Assembly: GCF_963422335.1 (NCBI RefSeq)
Contig: NZ_OY729424.1
Span: forward strand, 4,836,001 to 4,900,000
Direction of reading: 5' to 3'
DNA: 64,000 nucleotides
From: an uncultured Roseateles sp.
Lineage (GTDB): Bacteria > Pseudomonadota > Gammaproteobacteria > Burkholderiales > Burkholderiaceae_C
Numbering within the stretch: position 1 is the stretch's first letter; every line of letters begins with the position of its first letter. Of this stretch, positions 29,386 through 42,855 are shown one piece after another. The notes beneath the pieces were generated by a model. The model saw only the letters and a list, made by a program, of their open reading frames with translations, had not been told where the DNA came from and searched no databases. The position numbers were made by a program, and so were the translations under genes.

Positions 29386-29766
29386 ATGAGCAACCCCTAC
29401 AAAGGCCGCACTGGCCTGGACCGCATCCAGCGCGCACTCGGCTATTCGATGTCCGGCCTGCAGGCCGCCTACAAAGGCGAGGACGCCTTCCGCCAAGAGT
29501 GCTGGCTGGCCCTGGTGCTGATGCCCAGCGCCTTCTGGCTGGGCCGCAGCTGGGTCGAGGTGGCATTGCTGCTGGGCTCGGTGCTGCTGGTGATGATTGT
29601 CGAGTTGCTGAACTCCGGCATTGAGGCGGCGATCGACCGCGTGTCGTTCGAACTGCACGACCTCTCCAAGCGCGCCAAGGATCTGGCCAGTGCGGCGGTG
29701 CTCTTGTCGCTGGTGCTGTGTGGTGGCATCTGGGCGGCGGCCCTGTGGTCGCGCTTCGCGGGTTGA
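29386..29766 (+). CDS. dgkA: Diacylglycerol kinase, prokaryotic DgkA type
   Basis: Small trimeric inner-membrane kinase that returns diacylglycerol to phosphatidic acid. The 126-residue product from ATG 29386 has the N-terminal amphipathic segment [17 protein letters not shown], three hydrophobic helices and the active-site signature [15 protein letters not shown] with conserved acidic residues. It is followed 5 nt later by the LOG-family gene. Confidence 0.95.
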   Translation: MSNPYKGRTGLDRIQRALGYSMSGLQAAYKGEDAFRQECWLALVLMPSAFWLGRSWVEVALLLGSVLLVMIVELLNSGIEAAIDRVSFELHDLSKRAKDLASAAVLLSLVLCGGIWAAALWSRFAG

Positions 29767-29771
29767 GCACC

Positions 29772-30356
29772 ATGGCGCCCTGGACACTGTGCGTCTATTG
29801 CGGCTCGCGGCCCGGCACCTCGCCGGCCTACGAAGCGGCCGCCGCACACACCGGACGTCTGCTCGGCGAACGCGGCCTGGGACTGGTCTATGGCGGCGGC
29901 CGCGCCGGCCTGATGGGCACGGTGGCCGATGCTGCGCTCGGCGCTGGCGCCTTCACGGTGGGTGTGATTCCGGACAGCCTGATGTCCCGCGAGCTGGGCC
30001 ACAAGGGCCTGCACGAGCTGCATGTGGTGCAGACCATGCACCAGCGCAAGCAGCTGATGGCCGAGCGGGCCGACGCTTTCGTGGCCCTGCCCGGCGGCAT
30101 CGGTACCTTCGAGGAACTGTTCGAGGTCTGGACCTGGCGCCAGCTCGGCTACCACGACAAGCCGGTGGGCCTGCTCAATGTCGACGGCTATTACGACAGC
30201 CTTTTGAGCTTTCTGGACCAGTCCACCGCTCAGGGCTTTGTGCAGCCGGCGCAGCGGGAGTTGCTGCTGGTGGATGACCAGGCCGACCGACTGCTCGATC
30301 GGCTGCAAGCGGCTTCAGCGCGGGCGCTGAAGCCGGATGACTATCAAAACATCTGA
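29772..30356 (+). CDS. LOG family protein (nucleotide 5'-monophosphate phosphoribohydrolase type)
   Basis: A 194-residue Rossmann-fold protein of the family formerly annotated as lysine decarboxylase. The family's known members release the base from cytokinin nucleotides or other nucleoside monophosphates. It has [14 protein letters not shown] at the N-terminus, [13 protein letters not shown], and the signature [23 protein letters not shown] 29772 removes an unrelated upstream extension. It is convergent with the P-II gene and ends within a shared hairpin. Confidence 0.93.
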   Translation: MAPWTLCVYCGSRPGTSPAYEAAAAHTGRLLGERGLGLVYGGGRAGLMGTVADAALGAGAFTVGVIPDSLMSRELGHKGLHELHVVQTMHQRKQLMAERADAFVALPGGIGTFEELFEVWTWRQLGYHDKPVGLLNVDGYYDSLLSFLDQSTAQGFVQPAQRELLLVDDQADRLLDRLQAASARALKPDDYQNI

Positions 30357-30811
<455 letters not shown>

Positions 30812-30871
30812 CTAGACTGGCCGGGCAAGAACGAGGCCCTGGCGCTGCAGCCGGGCCCGCCTGATGAGGAC

Positions 30872-32932
30872 GTGGCTTTGAAGCAAGACCGGCACTTTGG
30901 CAATCTGTACAACCATGACTTCGCGCGCATCGCCGTCGGCCTGCCGCAGTGCCGCGTGGCGGACCCGGCCTTCAACGCCGCCGAAACCATACGGCTGGCC
31001 GAGCAGGCCGCCGACCAGGGCGCGGCGCTGATCGCCTTTCCCGAACTGGGTCTGTCGGCCTACACATGCGACGATCTGTTCCACCAGCGCGTGCTGCTGG
31101 ACGCCTGCGAGCAGGCGCTGGCCAGCGTGCTGGCCGCCACCGCGCGGCGCCACATCGTGGTCGTCGTCGGTATGCCGTTGCGGGTCGAGCAGCGTCTGTT
31201 CAATTGCGCCATCGTGCTCCATCGCGGCCGCATCCTGGGCGCCGTGCCCAAGACCTATCTGCCCAACTACGGCGAGTTCTACGAGGCGCGCCAGTTCAAT
31301 TGCGCCGACGACGCGGTCGGCAACGAGATCACCCTGCTCGGCCAGCTCGTGCCCTTCGGCTCCCAGCTGATCTTCTCGTCGCAGGCCATCGCCGGCTTCC
31401 AGTTCCATGTGGAGATCTGCGAGGACGTCTGGGCGCCGATACCGCCCTCCTCCTACGCGGCGCTGGCCGGTGCCACCGTGCTGGTGAACCTGTCGGCGTC
31501 CAATGCCACGATTGGCAAGGCCACTTACCGTCGCCAGCTGGTCGGCCAGCAGGCCGCTCGCTGCCTGGCGGCGTATGTGTACTCCTCGGCCGGCCAGGGC
31601 GAGTCGAGCACCGATCTGGCCTGGGACGGCCATGCGTTGATCTGCGAGAACGGCCATATGCTGGCCGAGTCGGAGCGCTTCGCGACCGAGGCTCAGATCA
31701 TCCAGGCCGATGTCGATCTCGAGCTGCTGGGCCGTGAGCGCATGCGCCAGACCAGCTTCGGCCATTCGGTGCGCCACCACGCGGAGCAGCTGCGGCCCTT
31801 CCGCACCGTGCGCTTCGAGGGCCAGGTCGATAGGGGCCAGGCCTTGCCGCTGCGGCGCGTGGTCGGCCGCCACCCCTATGTGCCGCCCGACCGCGGCGAC
31901 CGCGACGAGCGCTGCCGCGAGGTCTACAACATCCAGGTCCAGGCCCTGGTGCAGCGGCTGCGCTCGGCCGGCATCAAGAAGCTGGTGCTGGGGGTGTCGG
32001 GCGGGCTGGACTCGACCCATGCCTTGCTGGTCTGCGCCAAGGCGATGGACCAGTTGGGCCTGCCGCGCAGCCAGATACTCGGCTACACCATGTCCGGCTT
32101 TGCCACCAGCACGCGCACCCGCGACCAGGCCCTGCGCCTGATGGCGGCCGTGGGCTGCACGGCCGGCGAGATCGACATCCGCCCCAGCTGCGAGCAGATG
32201 TTCCGCGACCTGGGCCACCCGTACGCAGCCGGCGAAAAGCTGTACGACATCACCTTCGAGAATGTGCAGGCCGGCGAGCGCACCAGCCATCTGTTCCGGC
32301 TGGCGAACTTCCATGGCGCCATCGTCGTCGGCACCGGCGATCTGAGCGAGCTGGCCCTGGGCTGGTGCACCTATGGCGTGGGCGACCATATGTCGCACTA
32401 CAACGTCAACGCCAGCGTGCCCAAGACGCTGATACGCCATCTGGTCAACTGGGTGGCCGGCAACGGCGACTACGACGCCCATGGCCGCCAAGTGCTGGAA
32501 GACATCGTCGCCACCGAGATCAGCCCCGAGCTGGTGCCGGCCGATGGCGCCGCCCTGCAAAGCAGCGAGGCGACGCTGGGCTCCTACGATCTGCAGGACT
32601 TCAATCTCTACTACACGTTGCGCTACGGCTTTGCGCCGTCGAAGATCGCCTTTCTTGCCCAGGCTGCCTGGTCTGATGCCGACCAGGGGGCGCAGACCTA
32701 CGGCCTGGCCGACATCAAACGCGCGCTGCGCATCTTCGTGACGCGCTTCTTCCGCGGCAGCCAGTTCAAGCGCTCCTGCGTGCCCAATGCGCCCAAGGTG
32801 GGCAGCGGCGGCTCGCTGTCGCCGCGCGGCGATTGGCGCGCGCCCAGCGATTCGGAGGCCACGGCCTGGCTGGCGGAGCTGGAGACGATTCCTGATGCAG
32901 ACGAGGCTGACGGAACGGCTCCGGCCCGATGA
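30872..32932 (+). CDS. nadE: Glutamine-dependent NAD+ synthetase
   Basis: Last step of NAD synthesis, amidating nicotinic acid adenine dinucleotide with ammonia from glutamine. The N-terminal nitrilase-type glutaminase domain has the Glu-Lys-Cys triad in [25 protein letters not shown] and [10 protein letters not shown]. The C-terminal synthetase domain has the P-loop [17 protein letters not shown] 30872 gives 686 residues, starting just before the conserved [15 protein letters not shown] and preceded by GATGAGGA. An ATG at 30794 in the same frame adds 26 residues without family similarity. The stop overlaps the next gene by ATGA. Confidence 0.94.
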   Translation: MALKQDRHFGNLYNHDFARIAVGLPQCRVADPAFNAAETIRLAEQAADQGAALIAFPELGLSAYTCDDLFHQRVLLDACEQALASVLAATARRHIVVVVGMPLRVEQRLFNCAIVLHRGRILGAVPKTYLPNYGEFYEARQFNCADDAVGNEITLLGQLVPFGSQLIFSSQAIAGFQFHVEICEDVWAPIPPSSYAALAGATVLVNLSASNATIGKATYRRQLVGQQAARCLAAYVYSSAGQGESSTDLAWDGHALICENGHMLAESERFATEAQIIQADVDLELLGRERMRQTSFGHSVRHHAEQLRPFRTVRFEGQVDRGQALPLRRVVGRHPYVPPDRGDRDERCREVYNIQVQALVQRLRSAGIKKLVLGVSGGLDSTHALLVCAKAMDQLGLPRSQILGYTMSGFATSTRTRDQALRLMAAVGCTAGEIDIRPSCEQMFRDLGHPYAAGEKLYDITFENVQAGERTSHLFRLANFHGAIVVGTGDLSELALGWCTYGVGDHMSHYNVNASVPKTLIRHLVNWVAGNGDYDAHGRQVLEDIVATEISPELVPADGAALQSSEATLGSYDLQDFNLYYTLRYGFAPSKIAFLAQAAWSDADQGAQTYGLADIKRALRIFVTRFFRGSQFKRSCVPNAPKVGSGGSLSPRGDWRAPSDSEATAWLAELETIPDADEADGTAPAR

Positions 32933-34104
32933 GCGGCAGCCCGGACGACTACATCGTGCGCGTGCACGATGACCCGCGCGACATCAACGCCGAGGCCTGG
33001 AATGCGCTGCTGGCCAGTCAGGCCCAGCCCACACCCTTCATGCGCCACGAGTACCTGGCGGCGCTGCAGGCCTCGGACAGCGCCATTGACAGCACCGGCT
33101 GGCAGGCGCAGTTCCTCAGCATTGAACGCGAGGGCCGGCTGCTCGCCGCCTGCCCGCTGTATGTCAAAAGCCACTCCTATGGCGAATACGTTTTTGACTG
33201 GGCCTGGGCCGATGCCTATCAGCGCCATGGCCTGCGCTACTACCCCAAGCTCCTGATCGCCGTGCCGTTCACGCCAGTGCCGGGCACGCGCCTGCTGGCG
33301 GTCGATGACGGCGCCCGGGCGGCCCTGCTGGCGGGCATCAGCCAGCTGGCCCGGCAGGCCAAGATGTCATCGGCCCATCTGCTGTTCCCCAGCCCCGACG
33401 ACCTGGCCCAGGCCGAGGGTCAGGGCTGGCTGCTGCGCCGCGGCGTGCAGTTCCACTGGCACAACCGGCCCGAGCTTCCCTACGGCAGCCTGGAAGACTT
33501 TCTGACCACGCTGCAGCGCGAGAAGCGCAAGAAGATCCTGCAGGAGCGCCGCTATGTGCGCGAGGCCGGCGTCAGCTTCGAGGTGTTCGAGGGCGCGCAG
33601 ATCAGCACCGAGCAGTGGGATTTCTTCTACCACTGCTACACACTGACCTATGCCGCCCATCGCTCGACGCCCTATCTGACGCGCGAGTTCTTCCGGCTGA
33701 TGGCGCAGACGATGGCGGCAAACTGGCTGATGTTCATCGCCACGCGAGAAGGCCGGCCAGTGGCCGCTTCACTGGTCTGCATCGACAGAGAACGCGGCCA
33801 TGCTTACGGGCGCTACTGGGGCTGCGTCGAAGAGGTGCGCTGCCTGCACTTCGAGGCCTGCTACTACCAGCCGCTGCAGTGGGTGATCGAGCAGGGCTTT
33901 GCCTCGTTCGAGGGCGGCGCCCAAGGCGAACACAAGATGTCGCGCGGGCTGATGCCGGTGCGCACGTTCTCGGCGCACCAGCTCAGCCACCCGGGCTTTG
34001 CCGAGGCGATAGACGACTACCTGAAGCAGGAGGGGCAATCGATAGAGCAGTATGTCAACGAGCTGAACGAGCGCAGCCCGTTCAAGCCCTCACTCACGGC
34101 TTGA
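32929..34104 (+). CDS. FemAB/GNAT-like acyltransferase family protein (COG3146/PF04339 type)
   Basis: A 391-residue protein of a family annotated as peptidoglycan-biosynthesis or GNAT-type N-acyltransferase; no substrate is known to me. Recognisable stretches are [54 protein letters not shown] and the C-terminal [20 protein letters not shown]. There is no signal peptide. It is translationally coupled to nadE (ATGA) and convergent with the M16 peptidase gene, overlapping its end by 11 nt. Confidence 0.82.
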   Translation: MSGSPDDYIVRVHDDPRDINAEAWNALLASQAQPTPFMRHEYLAALQASDSAIDSTGWQAQFLSIEREGRLLAACPLYVKSHSYGEYVFDWAWADAYQRHGLRYYPKLLIAVPFTPVPGTRLLAVDDGARAALLAGISQLARQAKMSSAHLLFPSPDDLAQAEGQGWLLRRGVQFHWHNRPELPYGSLEDFLTTLQREKRKKILQERRYVREAGVSFEVFEGAQISTEQWDFFYHCYTLTYAAHRSTPYLTREFFRLMAQTMAANWLMFIATREGRPVAASLVCIDRERGHAYGRYWGCVEEVRCLHFEACYYQPLQWVIEQGFASFEGGAQGEHKMSRGLMPVRTFSAHQLSHPGFAEAIDDYLKQEGQSIEQYVNELNERSPFKPSLTA

Positions 34105-36925
34105 AGTCGCCGCCGAAGCTGATCACCAGCTGATCGGGTTTGATGTAGCGACGGAACGCCGCATTCACCTCGTTCAGGCTCGCCTTGGCCAGCGCATCGT
34201 CCACCTGCTGCGCCACCAGATAGCTGCGCTCCAGATAGAGATTGCCGGCCAGCGCCACGGCCAGGGCCGCGTCTTGCGCCCGCGACAGCCGGCGGTAGCC
34301 CAGCAGGCCGCGGCGCGCCTCTTCCAGCTCCTTGGCGGTGAAGCCCTCGGCCAGCGCGCGGGCAAGCTCTTCGCGGTAGGCGGTCTCCACCTTGGGCTGG
34401 TTCTGCGGCGCGAAGATGGCGCTGCTCAGCCAGGCTGAGTTCGCCTCGACGGTGTTCCACTCGACCCAGCTGCGCACGTCGTAGGACAGGCCCTCGCTCT
34501 CGCGTATGCGCTTCCACAGCCGCGAGCTGCCGCCGCTGCCCAGCATGTAGTTGGCCAGCATCAGCGCCGGGTAGTCGGCGTGCAGATCGTTCAGCGGCAG
34601 CGACAGGCGGGCCAGCATCGTCGCGTTCTGCTTGTCCGGCGTCTTGAACACCAGCCGGCGCGGCTGCGGCGCCACCAGCGGCTGCGGCACACGGGTGTAG
34701 GCCGCAGTGCTGCGCCAGTTGCCGAAACCGGCCTCCAGCGCGGCTCGCACCGCGGGGGCATCGAGATCGCCGACGGCGGCGAACTCGGCATGGCTGGCCC
34801 CGCCAAACTGCCGCTGGAAGGCGCGCAGCTGCTCGACCTTCAAGGCCTTGATCTCCGCCTCCTGCTCCTCGAAGCTGGGCACGTAGCGCACATCGCCCCT
34901 CGGATAGGGGCTGAACTCGCGGCTGATCGCATCGGCCACCACCGCCTCGGGCTCCTTGCGCTGCTCTTCCAACCCGGCCAGGGCCTCGCGCTTCAGCTCC
35001 TCCAGCCCCTCGGCCGGGAAGGTCGAGCGCTGCAGCAGCTCGGCCACCAGGGCCACCGTGCCGGGCAGGTGCTCACGCAGGGTGGTGATGGTGATCTGCA
35101 GCTCGCCGGCGCGGCTGTTGATGGCCAGTTCGGCCTTCAGCGCGTCGAGCCTGTCCTGGATCTGCTGGCGGCTCAGCGTCGGCGTGCCGCGCGTCAGCAT
35201 CTGCGCGGCCATGGTGGCAACCATGCCCTGGTGCATCAGGCTACGCTCGTCGCCGAAGCGCAGGGTCAGCCGCGCCTGCACCGTGCCGCCGCGCGAGCCC
35301 TTGGCCAGCAGCGCCACCTTCATGCCCGAGGGCAGTGCAAAGCGCTGGGTGCGTGCCTCGATATTCGCCGGCACCGCATCGAAGGCCTCGACCTTGGCCG
35401 CCGCGCCCTTGGGCACAAAGCTCTTCAGCTCGGCCTCGGTATCGACCTTGACGGGCACGGGCGCACGGACGGCCTGCTCGGTCGGGATATAGGTGCTGAG
35501 CGTGCGGTTGTCGGCACGGTAGCGCTCGGTGGCCACGCGCTGCACGTCCGCCAGGCTGACCTGGGCAACGCGGTCGCGGTTCAGGAAGAACAGCCGCCAG
35601 TCGCCGGCACCGATCATGTCGGACATGGCCACGCCCACGGTCTCGGGGTTGGCAAAGGCCTGGGCCCATTTCTTCTGCCACTTCTGCTTGGCGCGGTCCA
35701 GCTCCTCCTGGCTGATGGGCTCGCGCGCCACAGCCTCCAGCACCGCCAGCAGGCCCTGGCGCGCCTTGTCGATATCCTGGCCCGGCGCCAGCTGCAGGCC
35801 GAACATCTGGAAGCCCGGGTCGGCCAGCTCGGCCGAGAAGCTGAAGGCGCTCGCGGCCAGCTGACGCTCGACCACCTGCCGGTGCAGGCGGCCCGAGGGC
35901 GTGTCGCCCATGATCAGGTTCAGCAGATCGACGGCGGCGTAATCGGGGTGCGCCGCGGCCACCACGTGATAGGCCGCCCAGACGGCCGGCGTACCGCCGT
36001 TGCGGCGCAGGGTCACGCTCTTCTCGCCATCCTGCACCGGGTCCATCGTGTAGATCGGCGGCAGCATGCGCTGCGGGCGCGGCAGCTTGCCATAGGCCTG
36101 GGTGATCAGGCGCAGCGTCTTGTCCGGCTCGAACTTGCCGGAGACGATCAGCGTGGCGTTGTCGGGCTGGTAATAGGTCTTGTAAAAGGCCTGCAGCCGG
36201 GTGATGTTGACGTTCTCGACATCGCTGCGCGCGCCTATCGTGCTCTTGCCGTAGTTGTGCCACTGGTACATCGTGGCCAGGGTGCGCTCGAACATCACGT
36301 TACCGGGATTGTTCTCGCCCATCTCCATCTCGTTGCGCACCACGGTCATCTCGGTGTCGAGGTCGCGGCGGGCGATGAAGCTGTTGACCATGGCGTCGGC
36401 CTGCCAGTCCAGATACCACTGCAGGTTCTCGTCATTGGCCGAGAAGCTGGCGAAGTAGTTGGTGCGGTCCAGCCAGGTCGTGCCATTGGCCCGCAGGCCG
36501 CGCTTGGTGAACTCGGCCCAGGCACGGGGGTTCTTGGGCGTGCCCTTGAAGATCAGATGCTCCAGCAGATGGGCCATGCCCGTCTCGCCGTAGTTCTCGT
36601 GCTTGGAGCCGACCCGGTAGGTCAGATTGACCGTCGTCGTCGGCTTGGAGTCATCGGGAATCAGCAAAACCTGCAGACCATTGGCGAGACGGTACTCGCT
36701 GACGCCCTCGACGCTGTGCACCAGCAGCGGTGCGGCGCTGGACGCCAGCGGCAACGCGGCCTTGATGGCCGGATCGTTCGAATAGGGTTTGGCAGGGCCC
36801 TTGGCCTTGCTGTTTTTCTTGGCCGCAGCGGCAGTGGTTTTGGCGGGCTTGGCCTGCGCCGGGACCGGCAGGGCCAGCAGGGAAACCGCGACCGCGATCA
36901 CGGTGGACAAAAAACGCTTGAACAT
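34094..36925 (-). CDS. M16 family (insulinase/pitrilysin) zinc peptidase, exported
   Basis: A 943-residue two-half protein. It has a signal peptide ending PVPAQAKP, a Lys/Ala-rich linker, then the N-terminal M16 domain with the inverted zinc motif His119-x-x-Glu122-His123 (MAHLLEHLIFKG) and the third ligand downstream in VVRNEMEMGENN. Inactive-type M16C/second M16 domains follow, with the substrate-binding R/Y region near the C-terminus (SGGSSRLWKRIRESEGLSYDVRSW). It is likely periplasmic; the substrate is unknown. The 3' end overlaps the FemAB-like gene by 11 nt. Confidence 0.93.
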   Translation of the reverse strand: MFKRFLSTVIAVAVSLLALPVPAQAKPAKTTAAAAKKNSKAKGPAKPYSNDPAIKAALPLASSAAPLLVHSVEGVSEYRLANGLQVLLIPDDSKPTTTVNLTYRVGSKHENYGETGMAHLLEHLIFKGTPKNPRAWAEFTKRGLRANGTTWLDRTNYFASFSANDENLQWYLDWQADAMVNSFIARRDLDTEMTVVRNEMEMGENNPGNVMFERTLATMYQWHNYGKSTIGARSDVENVNITRLQAFYKTYYQPDNATLIVSGKFEPDKTLRLITQAYGKLPRPQRMLPPIYTMDPVQDGEKSVTLRRNGGTPAVWAAYHVVAAAHPDYAAVDLLNLIMGDTPSGRLHRQVVERQLAASAFSFSAELADPGFQMFGLQLAPGQDIDKARQGLLAVLEAVAREPISQEELDRAKQKWQKKWAQAFANPETVGVAMSDMIGAGDWRLFFLNRDRVAQVSLADVQRVATERYRADNRTLSTYIPTEQAVRAPVPVKVDTEAELKSFVPKGAAAKVEAFDAVPANIEARTQRFALPSGMKVALLAKGSRGGTVQARLTLRFGDERSLMHQGMVATMAAQMLTRGTPTLSRQQIQDRLDALKAELAINSRAGELQITITTLREHLPGTVALVAELLQRSTFPAEGLEELKREALAGLEEQRKEPEAVVADAISREFSPYPRGDVRYVPSFEEQEAEIKALKVEQLRAFQRQFGGASHAEFAAVGDLDAPAVRAALEAGFGNWRSTAAYTRVPQPLVAPQPRRLVFKTPDKQNATMLARLSLPLNDLHADYPALMLANYMLGSGGSSRLWKRIRESEGLSYDVRSWVEWNTVEANSAWLSSAIFAPQNQPKVETAYREELARALAEGFTAKELEEARRGLLGYRRLSRAQDAALAVALAGNLYLERSYLVAQQVDDALAKASLNEVNAAFRRYIKPDQLVISFGGDFKP

Positions 36926-36973
36926 GGGATGCGCCTGAGTCGGAAGAGCGCCGAGTGTAGAGCCAGCCCCATG

Positions 36974-37001
36974 AAAAAGAGCGCCTCGGTGGGCGCTCTT
37001 T
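36974..37001 (-). terminator. Intrinsic terminator downstream of ppa
   Basis: Stem AAAGAGCGCC (36976-36985) pairs with GGCGCTCTTT (36992-37001), with loop TCGGTG. On the minus strand the stem runs into TTTTT then CAT. It starts 22 nt past the ppa stop. Confidence 0.85.
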
Positions 37002-37022
37002 CAAACTGCTACAGACTGCCGC

Positions 37023-37565
37023 TTACTTCGCTTGCGCGGCAGCAGCGTAGGCCTTCAGGCCCGACACGATCTCGGCCTTGGCGGCTTCGGGGCCTTCCCA
37101 GCCCTTGACCTTGACCCACTTGCCCGGCTCCAGGTCCTTGTAATGCTCGAAGAAGTGCTGGATGGCGTTGAGGCGCATCTTGTTCACGTCCTCGGGCTTT
37201 TGCCAGTGGTCGTACATCGGCAGGATCTTCGATGTGGGCACGGCCAGCAGCTTGGCGTCGCCGCCGGCTTCGTCATCCATCTGCAGCACGCCGATGGCGC
37301 GGCAGGTCACGACCACGCCGGGCGTCAGGGCGTAGGGTGTGATCACCAGCACATCGACCGGGTCACCGTCGTCCGACAAGGTCTGCGGGATGTAGCCGTA
37401 GTTGCAGGGGTAGTGCATCGCGGTGGTCATGAAACGGTCCACGAACAGCGCGCCGCTTTCCTTGTCCACCTCGTACTTGATCGGATCGGCGTTCATCGGG
37501 ATTTCGATGATGACGTTGAACTGCTCGGGCGCCTTGGCGCCGGGGGTCACGTTGTGCAGGCTCAT
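37023..37565 (-). CDS. ppa: Inorganic pyrophosphatase, soluble family I
   Basis: Cytoplasmic Mg-dependent enzyme that hydrolyses pyrophosphate. The 180-residue product has [25 protein letters not shown], the active-site signature [10 protein letters not shown] (metal-binding aspartates) and the [21 protein letters not shown]-terminal motif. It is divergent from hppA across 232 nt, which puts the soluble and the energy-conserving membrane pyrophosphatases side by side. Confidence 0.97.
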   Translation of the reverse strand: MSLHNVTPGAKAPEQFNVIIEIPMNADPIKYEVDKESGALFVDRFMTTAMHYPCNYGYIPQTLSDDGDPVDVLVITPYALTPGVVVTCRAIGVLQMDDEAGGDAKLLAVPTSKILPMYDHWQKPEDVNKMRLNAIQHFFEHYKDLEPGKWVKVKGWEGPEAAKAEIVSGLKAYAAAAQAK

Positions 37566-37797
37566 GGAGTGTTCTCAACAGCAGAGGGGGAAAACCCGCA
37601 TTCTAAAGGGCCGGCCTTGCCATGACCTGACGCAGGAAGACTGCAATTGGCAGGCCCACCACTGGAAAACACCATGCCGTGATGAATTGCCCGTCCCTTA
37701 GCATGGGTTTGCGACCCGTTCCAAGGCGCCGCGGCGCGACTTGAAGAAACGGACGTTTCAACGGTCCCAGGGCTAGAACGAAAGAGGAGACAGCTAC

Positions 37798-39975
<2,178 letters not shown>

Positions 39976-39994
39976 GCGAGCCAGCCCTCCATGC

Positions 39995-40025
39995 AAACAG
40001 CCCACCTAGGTGGGCTGTTTTTCTT
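39995..40025 (+). terminator. Intrinsic terminator of hppA
   Basis: A perfect 12-bp palindrome (AAACAGCCCACC / GGTGGGCTGTTT, 39995-40020) with a 2-base centre is followed by TTCTTT. It also faces the 3' end of the convergent chemoreceptor gene and could serve both. Confidence 0.88.
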
Positions 40026-40045
40026 TCAGCGAAGCCGGGCCAGGC

Positions 40046-41596
40046 TTATGCAGCGACCTTGAACACTGCCACCACCTCGGTCAGGCGCTGGGCCTGCTCG
40101 CGCAGCGAACCGGCGGCGGCGGCCGACTCCTCGACCAGGGCCGCGTTCTGCTGCGTCATCTGGTCCAGGTTGTTGACGGCCACATTGACCTGGGCGATGC
40201 CGTCGCGCTGCTCCAGCGCGGCCGAGGCGATCTCGCCAATCATGTCGCTGACGCGCTTGACGCTGCTGACGATGTCCTGCATCGCCGCACCGGTCTGATT
40301 GACCAGGGCCGCGCCGGATTCGACGGTCTCGACCGAGGCGCTGATCAGCGTCTTGATTTCCTTGGCGGCGGCGGCCGAGCGCTGGGCCAGGCTGCGCACC
40401 TCGGAGGCCACCACGGCAAAGCCGCGACCCTGCTCGCCGGCACGGGCGGCTTCCACGGCGGCGTTCAGCGCCAGGATATTGGTCTGGAAGGCAATGCCGT
40501 CGATGACGCCGATGATGTCGCTGATCTTGCGCGAGCTGTCGGTGATCTGGCCCATATTGCTGACCACCTGGCCGACCACGGCGCCACCGCGGGTGGCCGC
40601 ATCGGCGGCCGAGGCGGCCAGCTGATTGGCCTGGCGGGCGGTATCGGCCGAGTGGCTGACGGTGCCGGTCAGCTCTTCCATCGAGCTGGCGGTCTGCTGC
40701 AGATTGGACGCGGTCTGCTCGGTGCGGGCGCTGAGGTCGTGGTTGCCCGAGGCAATCTGGGTCGAGGCGGTGGAGACCGACTCCACACCCTGGCGCACCT
40801 CGCTGACCAGGCCGCTGAGGCGCTCATTCATGCCGCCCATGGCCTGCATCAGCTTGCCGATCTCGTCTTTGCGGTCGGTGCGCAGGCTGCGCGTCAGGTC
40901 GCCCTCGGCAATCGCCTCGGCCATCTGCACCGCCTCGTTCAGCGGCCGGCTGATCGAGCGCACCAGCAGGGCCACGCCGCCCATGCTGAGACCGAACACG
41001 GCCAGCATCACCAGCAGGCCCAGCAACTCGGCGCGCTGGCTGGCGGCTGCGGCATCGGCCTTGGCCTGGTCGCGCTGCGTGCCCTGGACCTGCACCAGGC
41101 CGTCCAGCGCGGCGAAGTAGCCGGCCACGGCCGGCATCAGCTCCTTGTCTATGGTGGTAGGCAACTGGTCGCCGTCGCCGCTCTTCTTCAGCTCGTCGAT
41201 CTTCTTGGTCAGGGCCAGCACGGCCGTGCGGCGCGTGTTCACCAGGTCCATGGCGGTGCGCTCGGCGTCCGAATTGATGCCCTTGACGATGGACTCCTGC
41301 AGGGCGGTGATGCCGGCGATGCTTTCCTTCAGCTTCTGGTTGAAGCTCTGCTGCAGCAGCACCTCGTCGCTCAGTGCGATGGCGATGACCCGCTGCACAT
41401 TGGTCTCGGTCGCGCCCTTCCACTGGGTGGTCTGGGTGATGCGGTTCTCGAAATTGCCCACCGCCTCCAGCGCCTGCTGCATCGCGCGCATGGCCAGGCG
41501 CTGGCTGAGCAGCGAGGTGACCACCATCAGCGACAGCACCAGCAGGGTGGCGCCCCAGAGCTTGCGGGAGATGGAGAGATTTTCGAAAAACTTCAT
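40046..41596 (-). CDS. Methyl-accepting chemotaxis protein with four-helix-bundle sensor
   Basis: A 516-residue transmembrane chemoreceptor. TM1 is at about 12-32, followed by a periplasmic helical domain (about 33-190) typical of the Tar/4HB class, TM2 near 192-212, a HAMP domain ([25 protein letters not shown]), and a cytoplasmic signalling hairpin with the tip [44 protein letters not shown]. There is no CheR-docking pentapeptide at the C-terminus (ends VVAVFKVAA). No chemotaxis genes are adjacent; ligand unknown. ATG 41596 is used; an upstream TTG would add six residues. Confidence 0.95.
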   Translation of the reverse strand: MKFFENLSISRKLWGATLLVLSLMVVTSLLSQRLAMRAMQQALEAVGNFENRITQTTQWKGATETNVQRVIAIALSDEVLLQQSFNQKLKESIAGITALQESIVKGINSDAERTAMDLVNTRRTAVLALTKKIDELKKSGDGDQLPTTIDKELMPAVAGYFAALDGLVQVQGTQRDQAKADAAAASQRAELLGLLVMLAVFGLSMGGVALLVRSISRPLNEAVQMAEAIAEGDLTRSLRTDRKDEIGKLMQAMGGMNERLSGLVSEVRQGVESVSTASTQIASGNHDLSARTEQTASNLQQTASSMEELTGTVSHSADTARQANQLAASAADAATRGGAVVGQVVSNMGQITDSSRKISDIIGVIDGIAFQTNILALNAAVEAARAGEQGRGFAVVASEVRSLAQRSAAAAKEIKTLISASVETVESGAALVNQTGAAMQDIVSSVKRVSDMIGEIASAALEQRDGIAQVNVAVNNLDQMTQQNAALVEESAAAAGSLREQAQRLTEVVAVFKVAA

Positions 41597-41728
41597 GGTG
41601 TTGATATGGCGCAAGGTGACGCTGGACGATGCCTGCTAGGGCGACCTTGGCTTATCGGGTTTTTACGGACGCTTTGAAGCCCCGCGCCGTGAACGAAGTC
41701 ACGCCCGGTGCGCAGATCACTAAAAACG

Positions 41729-42796
41729 TCAATCGACGGCCAGCGGCGCCTGCAAAGCCAGATCGGCCATGGTCACGCCACCGCGCTCGCCCGGCATCAG
41801 GCTGCCATAGCGCTGGGCAAACACCGGCGGCAGGGGCCGGGCCGACTCGGGCGCCAGCCACAGCCGCAGCAGATGGCGCCTGCGCTCCAGCTCGGGCCAG
41901 TCCTCGAAGGCGGTGCGGTCGTGCAGCAGGCTGTGGTTGTGCACGAACTGCAGGTCGCCGCGTTCCAGGCTCATCATGAAGTTCAGCCGCGGGTCGTTGC
42001 TCAGCGCATCGAACAGGTCCAGCGCTGCTACCGTCTCGGCATCGAGCCGGGGGGCATCGTCAAAACGCTGGGCCGAATCAATGTACTGGCGCTGGTAGAT
42101 CGCCGACAACAGGCCGGCATGCCAGCTGAACACCGGAATCTCGAAGAAGGGCTTGCCGCCCGCCGGCACCTCGCCGCGCCGGTCGGTGGCCAGCGGCTGG
42201 AACAGCCGCACGGCCAGATCGGGCCGCAGGCGCCGCATCTCGTTGTACATCGTCACCGATGACACCAGAGCCGACTGGCCGCCGCTGCGCGCCGTCTGCA
42301 GGCACAGCAGGCCGACGATATCGCTGGAGTCGGTGTGGAAGGTCTGGCGCTCATGGGTCTGGTAGATGCGCACCCGGGGGTCGTCGGAGCTCAGCCCCAG
42401 GTCTTTCACATGGCCCAGCACATGGCCCTGGGCGTTCTGCGGCCGGGCGCGGCCCAGATGCAGGCCCAGGCCGTAGAAGGCGATGGCGCTCTGGCGCAGG
42501 CCCCAGCGCTGCACCGGCAGGCCGCGCAGCAGCACGAAGCCGCGGCCGTTCAGCAGCTCGGCGAGGATGGCTTTCAGCCGTGGCGCCAGGCCGGGCAGCG
42601 GGAAGTCCTCTCGCCGCATGCGGGCGATATCGGCGTCGCCATAGCCCTCCGTGGCGGCCGCTATCTCGGCCACCTCGGTCTCGGAGAAGTGCAGCAGCCA
42701 CTCATCGCTGCGCGCCGCCATGTCCGGCCCGAACCAGGCCGAAGGGCCCTCGATCTGCGGCGGCAAGTCATCGGGAAATGCGTTATGCGAACTCAT
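41729..42796 (-). CDS. TauD/TfdA family Fe(II)/2-oxoglutarate-dependent dioxygenase
   Basis: A 355-residue oxygenase that probably hydroxylates a small molecule with 2-oxoglutarate as co-substrate. The facial triad is visible as HxD in RQTFHTDSSDIVGLLCL and the distal His in FVHNHSLLHDRTAFEDW, with a basic 2-oxoglutarate anchor downstream. The start is ATG 42796; a long upstream extension in this frame runs into the divergent aminotransferase and is spurious. Substrate unknown. Its divergent partner is a class V aminotransferase, so both may act on the same amino or amine compound. Confidence 0.88.
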   Translation of the reverse strand: MSSHNAFPDDLPPQIEGPSAWFGPDMAARSDEWLLHFSETEVAEIAAATEGYGDADIARMRREDFPLPGLAPRLKAILAELLNGRGFVLLRGLPVQRWGLRQSAIAFYGLGLHLGRARPQNAQGHVLGHVKDLGLSSDDPRVRIYQTHERQTFHTDSSDIVGLLCLQTARSGGQSALVSSVTMYNEMRRLRPDLAVRLFQPLATDRRGEVPAGGKPFFEIPVFSWHAGLLSAIYQRQYIDSAQRFDDAPRLDAETVAALDLFDALSNDPRLNFMMSLERGDLQFVHNHSLLHDRTAFEDWPELERRRHLLRLWLAPESARPLPPVFAQRYGSLMPGERGGVTMADLALQAPLAVD

Positions 42797-42855
42797 GCGT
42801 GCCCAGGCGATGCAAGTTCCTCTATTCTGGGCCCACCCTATTGAAAGAGCAGCCC

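Noticed and set aside
42259..42855. Long N-terminal extension of the class V aminotransferase frame
   Set aside because: It overlaps the divergent dioxygenase and reads as low-complexity; the family N-terminus begins at ATG 42856.
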